From NCBI GenBank assembly GCA_001820655.1, contig MHQM01000036.1, forward strand, positions 1 to 14,363: a DNA stretch of 14,363 nucleotides, given 5' to 3'. Shown here piece by piece: positions 11,247 to 14,363 of the stretch (the stretch's first letter is position 1; each line of letters opens with the position of its first letter). A program made the translations under genes and the position numbers. The notes under the pieces are model-generated. The model made no database searches. It saw only the letters and a program-made list of their open reading frames with translations, and was not told the origin of the DNA. Origin of the DNA: Candidatus Sungbacteria bacterium RIFCSPHIGHO2_02_FULL_52_23. GTDB lineage: Bacteria > Patescibacteriota > Minisyncoccia > Sungbacterales > HO2-52-23.

Positions 11247-12455
11247 TCAAATGGAGCCGACCAAATTATATAGGGGGATAAGGACTGATGCGACAAGTCC
11301 CCCTACTCCAAGGCCGAGAAAGACGATCAGCGCAGGCTCAATCAGCGCCACGAGGTTTTCAAGCACGACATCAACTTCTTTACGATAAAATCTCGCAACG
11401 CTTCCCAGAATAAAATCAAGGCGTCCCGATGTCTCGCCGATATGGATCATTTGTGTTACCAACGGCGGGATTTCGGGAGTCCCCTGAAATGCCGCCGAGA
11501 TCGTCCCGCCGCCTTTTACGGACTCAATCGCACGCTCAATCGCCTTTTGATACACGACGTTTCCTACGACGTCTCCCGTAATGGACAGAGCGCGCAGGAT
11601 CGGAATGCCGCCTGCGATCAGTGTCTGCAAATTATCCGTCAGGCGCGCCATGAAAAGCTTCCGATAGAGCTGGCCAATGATCGGAGTATTGATCTGCAGT
11701 TTGTTAAAGAAGAGCTTGCCGGGAGGAGTATGCGCCCAGCGCCATGTAAATATGCCGCCTCCGATGAGGCCTAAAATAATCAGAAAACCCCAGCGCCGCA
11801 GAACAAGAGATACGAAAATAATAGCTTGCGTATACAAAGGAATCTCCTGTCCGGTCTCCTCAAAAATACTGACAAGGCGCGGAAACACGACGACCAGCAT
11901 CACGATCAAAACAGTGATAAATACGATCAGTACGAATGCAGGATACATCATGGAGTTTTTGGCTTTTGCTTCAAGATAGTAGGACCGCTCCATGTAGTCG
12001 GCAAGGTAAGTAAAAATCTCCTGCAATTTGCCCGACTCCTCGCCCGAGCGCACAAGATTCACATAAAACGACGAGAACACGAGCGGATGCTTTGCCATGG
12101 ATTGCGAAAGCGCAAGCCCGCCGGCGACATCATCCAATACCTCCACGATCACGCGCCGCATAGCGTCTTTTTCCGACTCATTCATGAGCGTCTTCAAAGA
12201 CTGCGCCACGGGAATGTGGGCCTCAAAGAGTGTCGCGAGCTGGCGGGAAAAAATCACTACGTCTTTCTGCTTGACGCGTCCGCCAAAACTCATGGAACGC
12301 TCAAAAAGAGAGGGTGCGGCCGCCTCGCGGATCGCGACAACAGTCAGATTGTTTTTTTGGAGCGCATCAAGCGCTGACTCCTCGCTAGACGCAGAAACCA
12401 CACCCGAGCGGAGCTCGCCTTCGCGTGTCCGTGCGCTGTATTCAAAATTAGGCAC
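11247..12455 (-). CDS. pilC: Type IV pilus inner-membrane platform protein PilC/GspF
   Basis: 402 aa, the usual PilC length. It is the polytopic platform on which PilB and PilT act. An N-terminal soluble segment (FEYSARTREGELRSGVV, 4-20) is followed by two T2SF domains: the first has FSRQLATLFEAHIPVAQSL (69-87) and GEESG (138-142); the second has ARLTDNLQTLIAGGIPILRAL (270-290) and GETSG (340-344). Membrane helices lie at about 172-192, 213-236 and 372-396. It ends VLIPLYNLVGSI with a TGA stop, which also shows TGA is stop here. The start at 12455 follows 6 nt after a heptamer array; no clear SD is visible. Confidence 0.94.
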   Translation of the reverse strand: MPNFEYSARTREGELRSGVVSASSEESALDALQKNNLTVVAIREAAAPSLFERSMSFGGRVKQKDVVIFSRQLATLFEAHIPVAQSLKTLMNESEKDAMRRVIVEVLDDVAGGLALSQSMAKHPLVFSSFYVNLVRSGEESGKLQEIFTYLADYMERSYYLEAKAKNSMMYPAFVLIVFITVLIVMLVVVFPRLVSIFEETGQEIPLYTQAIIFVSLVLRRWGFLIILGLIGGGIFTWRWAHTPPGKLFFNKLQINTPIIGQLYRKLFMARLTDNLQTLIAGGIPILRALSITGDVVGNVVYQKAIERAIESVKGGGTISAAFQGTPEIPPLVTQMIHIGETSGRLDFILGSVARFYRKEVDVVLENLVALIEPALIVFLGLGVGGLVASVLIPLYNLVGSI

Positions 12456-12461
12456 ATGAAA

Positions 12462-12491
12462 AGCGTGTAGCGTGTAGCGTGTAGCGTGTAG
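12462..12491. repeat. Heptamer array AGCGTGT x4 between pilT and pilC
   Basis: Four exact units AGCGTGT (12462-12489). It faces the array at 12500-12527, and their GTAG/CTAC cores are complementary at a 7-base period. Confidence 0.85.
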
Positions 12492-12499
12492 AAAAGTTC

Positions 12500-12527
12500 C
12501 TACCAGCTACCTTCTACCTTCTACAGG
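12500..12527. repeat. Heptamer array CTACCTT-type x4 between pilT and pilC
   Basis: CTACCAG, CTACCTT, CTACCTT, CTACAGG. On the minus strand it lies upstream of the CTACACG array and can fold with it as a hairpin with 4-bp GTAG/CTAC steps. Confidence 0.75.
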
Positions 12528-12534
12528 CTAAAAT

Positions 12535-13602
12535 TTACTTCATTAAGCTTTGGAATTCTCCGGGATTCTGCGAGTACAAAGACGCATTTTCAAACGTAAT
12601 CTCTCCTTTGCGCACCAGATCCACCAGCGAGCGGTTGAGACTCAACATCCCTTCGCCGGAGCTCGTCTCTATGACAAGATCAAGCTCATGCACTTTGTTT
12701 TCGCGGATCAGATTGCGGACAGCGGCGTTGGCAATCATCACTTCCACGGCGGGTATCAGGCCGCCGGACACGCGCGGGATCAGGCGCTGGGACATAATGC
12801 CGATCAAGCTTGAGGCTAGCTGAAGGCGTATTTGATTCTGCTGGCCCGGAGGAAAGATATCAATGATGCGGTCAATCGTCTGGGCGGCATCATTGGTGTG
12901 AAGCGTGGACAGGATCAGGTGGCCGGTCTCGGCCGCAGTCACCGCAGTCGCGACAGTTTCGGGATCCCGCATCTCGCCCACCATTGCCACGTCCACATCC
13001 TCGCGGAAGAGCGAGCGCAGAGCCGTCGGAAAATCCGCGGTATCTATCCCCACCTCGCGCTGATCTATGATGGACCTGTCTGACGCAAACAAATACTCAA
13101 TCGGGTCTTCAATAGTAATAATGTGGTCGCTCCGCGTGCGGTTGATGTGATCCACCATGGATGCAAGCGTCGTTGACTTGCCGTGTCCGGTCGGTCCCAC
13201 GACGAGAAAAAATCCCTGCTGGCGATTGGCAAACGTCTCAAGCACCGGCGGGAGGTTGAGCTCGCCAAGACCCAGGACTTTGGCCGGGATCAGGCGGAGC
13301 GCGCCGCCTACAAATCCCCGCTGATGAAAGAGGTTTACCCGCAAGCGCGCGCGATCCTGAAAATTGTATGAAAAATCTATTTCTTTCCCGCGCAAAAAAC
13401 GCTCCTGCTGTTCGGGCGTCAAGAGAAACAGGAGGAAATCGCGGGCGGTGTCGGCAGTCAATATCTCTTCATTGAGCAGAGGAATGAGCGTGCCGTCCAC
13501 GCGTATGGTCGGGTGGCGTCCCGCCGTGATATGCAAATCAGACGCCCCTTCCTTGAGGACGGTCGCAAGAAGCCGCTCTACCAATTGCCGTGCATTTCCC
13601 AT
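12535..13602 (-). CDS. pilT: Twitching motility retraction ATPase PilT
   Basis: 355 aa, the normal PilT size. This cytoplasmic hexameric ATPase powers pilus retraction. The N-terminal PAS-like domain shows ASDLHITAGRHPTIRVDG (20-37). Walker A is GPTGHGKST (136-144, K142; a His replaces the common Ser), the Asp box is TIEDPIEY (163-170), Walker B is VAMVGEMRD (205-213, E210) and the His box is GHLILSTLHT (227-236). The AIRNLIRE region (here AAVRNLIRENK) is present near residue 293-303. The PilT, not PilB, assignment rests on length and the absence of the tetracysteine zinc motif of PilB. The start (13602) lies 17 bp from copy E of the 159-bp element. The stop is 79 bp before pilC, with the two heptamer arrays between. 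Confidence 0.94.
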   Translation of the reverse strand: MGNARQLVERLLATVLKEGASDLHITAGRHPTIRVDGTLIPLLNEEILTADTARDFLLFLLTPEQQERFLRGKEIDFSYNFQDRARLRVNLFHQRGFVGGALRLIPAKVLGLGELNLPPVLETFANRQQGFFLVVGPTGHGKSTTLASMVDHINRTRSDHIITIEDPIEYLFASDRSIIDQREVGIDTADFPTALRSLFREDVDVAMVGEMRDPETVATAVTAAETGHLILSTLHTNDAAQTIDRIIDIFPPGQQNQIRLQLASSLIGIMSQRLIPRVSGGLIPAVEVMIANAAVRNLIRENKVHELDLVIETSSGEGMLSLNRSLVDLVRKGEITFENASLYSQNPGEFQSLMK

Positions 13603-13619
13603 ACAGTACGTTTACAAAT

Positions 13620-13820
13620 AGACCTACTGATTAAATAGTTTCGTAGCGAGATGTTCAGATTTCGTGCGAGACGAAGCAAAAATTATTCAGCATATACGGC
13701 GTATATGTTGAATAATTTTTGCAAAGTCGTAGGACAGACGCGAGGTGTTCCCGCTTTAGCGGGACGCCCCGTCTCCGAAATCTGAACATCGTAGTAGAAT
13801 AATATTTAATCAGTAGGTCT
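13620..13820. mobile_element. 159-bp MITE-like element, copy E, with nested 42-bp insertion
   Basis: Terminal repeats AGACCTACTGATTAAATA / TATTTAATCAGTAGGTCT, orientation as copy C. Length is 201 = 159 + 42; the extra 42 bases fall between GTCGTAG and CCGAAATC. The flanks are AAT and CAT, so the target duplication is imperfect (one difference), unlike the other copies. It separates the response regulator (stop at 13827) from pilT. Confidence 0.83.
13734..13775. repeat. 42-bp hairpin insertion inside copy E
   Basis: The insert (start and end uncertain by a few bases) holds the perfect palindrome TCCCGCTTTAGCGGGA (13749-13764) and imperfectly paired flanks beginning AGACGCGAGG and ending CGCCCCGTCT. 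It is absent from copies B, C and D. Confidence 0.7.
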
Positions 13821-13826
13821 CATATC

Positions 13827-14213
13827 TTACTTCGTGCCTAAAAGCTTACGCACGCGTTCCACGACCTCGCTCGGAGTGAAATGCGCTTTGACGACGTAAT
13901 CCGACGCGCCAAGAGCCAAACCGCGCTCAACGTCCTCTTTCTGTCCGAGATTGGTCAGGAGAATAATCTTTTGCGGGACATTTTTCTTTCTGATCTCCTC
14001 AAGCACCTGAAAACCGTCCATATCCGGCATTACGACATCCAGCAAAATGACATCCGGCTTATATTCGTCTATTTTTTTTAGTCCGTCTTTGCCGTTTCGC
14101 GCGGTCTCTATCTCAAACTGCTCGTCTTTGAACTTCAGCACATACATATCGGCGATGAAAGGATCATCGTCTATGATGAGAATCTTTGGCTTATGCGTCT
14201 GGTCTGCATTCAT
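13827..14213 (-). CDS. CheY-like single-domain response regulator
   Basis: 128 aa, one receiver domain with no output domain. Conserved residues are all present: acidic triad IIDDDPF (D15-D17), phospho-acceptor D59 in VILLDVVMPDMDG, T87 in ILLTN, and K109 in YVVKA. Single-domain receivers beside pilB/pilT, as PilG and PilH, commonly tune pilus extension or twitching, and that role is inferred from context. The start ATG at 14213 lies inside a heptamer array (14208-14235), and the gene begins 46 nt after the pilB stop, consistent with one operon. A partner kinase is not in the window. Confidence 0.9.
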   Translation of the reverse strand: MNADQTHKPKILIIDDDPFIADMYVLKFKDEQFEIETARNGKDGLKKIDEYKPDVILLDVVMPDMDGFQVLEEIRKKNVPQKIILLTNLGQKEDVERGLALGASDYVVKAHFTPSEVVERVRKLLGTK

Positions 14214-14235
14214 AATTCGCTATTCATGATTCTTT
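14208..14235. repeat. Heptamer array over the response regulator start codon
   Basis: ATTCATA, ATTCGCT, ATTCATG, ATTCTTT on plus, phased every 7 bp. On minus the ATG at 14213 falls within the first unit. Confidence 0.6.
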
Positions 14236-14259
14236 ATCCCCGGCTCCCTTACCCCTATC

Positions 14260-14363
14260 TTATACCACCTCAAGGAGTTCCTCAAATCCGATGATGCCAT
14301 CAAGCACTTTCAGGACGCCGTCCTGCTTCATGGAAATCATACCCTGGCGCACGGCTTCGGCCT
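14260..14363 (-). CDS. pilB: C-terminal end of PilB/GspE-type assembly ATPase
   Basis: Only the last 33 codons and TAA are in the window. Translation from the edge gives AEAVRQGMISMKQDGVLKVL then DGIIGFEELLEVV. The pattern (R-x-G-M-x-[ST]-[ML]-x-x-D-G-x-x-K-x-x-x-G-x-[TI]-x-x-E-E-x-L-x-V-x) is the usual C-terminus of PilB/GspE ATPases that drive pilus assembly. It precedes a CheY-like regulator and pilT, pilC, as expected for the locus. PilT-type ATPases end differently, so PilB is the better call; the short fragment limits certainty. Confidence 0.82.
   Translation of the reverse strand, partial: AEAVRQGMISMKQDGVLKVLDGIIGFEELLEVV

Noticed and set aside
7020..12455. Alternative genetic code with TGA as glycine
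   Set aside because: TGA ends the pilC and pilX frames at the expected family ends, so the standard bacterial code applies.
4867..13820. Repeated 159-bp units as a CRISPR array or as plain rho-independent terminators
   Set aside because: Copies are kilobases apart, palindromic, lack spacers, and occur in both orientations with target duplications; the hairpins lack a terminal T run.

Overview
The window looks like chromosome from a Candidate Phyla Radiation bacterium (Patescibacteria, most like Parcubacteria). The reasons are a compact type IV pilus cluster, a group I intron in a tRNA, an archaeal-type ATP-dependent DNA ligase, pilins with odd extended leaders, and many small repeats squeezed between tightly packed genes. 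pilC and pilX both end on TGA at the expected end of their families, so the code is standard and not the TGA=Gly code of Gracilibacteria/Absconditabacteria. The taxonomic call is an inference from content.

Layout. Positions 1-1570, minus strand: a promoter drives an HTH/LAGLIDADG-like protein, a tRNA with anticodon CAT, a 59-aa basic protein starting 1 nt after that tRNA, and pyrH (cut by the window edge). Positions 1593-2191, plus strand: a divergent promoter drives an initiator-type tRNA(CAT) split by a group I intron of about 262 nt. A long hairpin, a rearranged second copy of the tRNA 3' end and a bidirectional terminator follow. Positions 2190-6831, minus strand: a two-helix membrane protein with a HEPN-like motif, gatA, gatC and DNA ligase. 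Positions 7020-14363, minus strand: a type IV pilus cluster. In transcription order it runs pilB (C-terminal end only), a CheY-like regulator, pilT, pilC, a major pilin, the prepilin peptidase pilD, and four minor pilins (FimT/GspH-, PilV-, PilW/J- and PilX-like).

The most unusual layer is the repeats. (1) Two 77-bp elements with identical 12-bp inverted ends and 4-bp TAAA target duplications sit in frame inside the leader-peptide codons of two neighbouring minor pilins. Each recreates the Gly-Phe-Thr cleavage site at its own right end, so it should be removed with the leader. (2) Four copies of a 159-bp palindromic MITE-like element, in both orientations and with 3-bp target duplications at three copies, lie between genes; one supplies the stop codon of pilD and one carries a nested 42-bp insertion. 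A related 163-bp element separates gatC and gatA. (3) Heptamer tandem arrays occur at seven places: one inside the gatA reading frame and two overlapping start codons. (4) Sixteen- to 17-bp GC-rich palindromes occur inside coding regions.

Functionally, the pilus genes form a near-complete assembly and retraction set (PilB, PilT, PilC, PilD, pilins). GatA and GatC belong to the tRNA-dependent amidation enzyme; gatB is not in the window.
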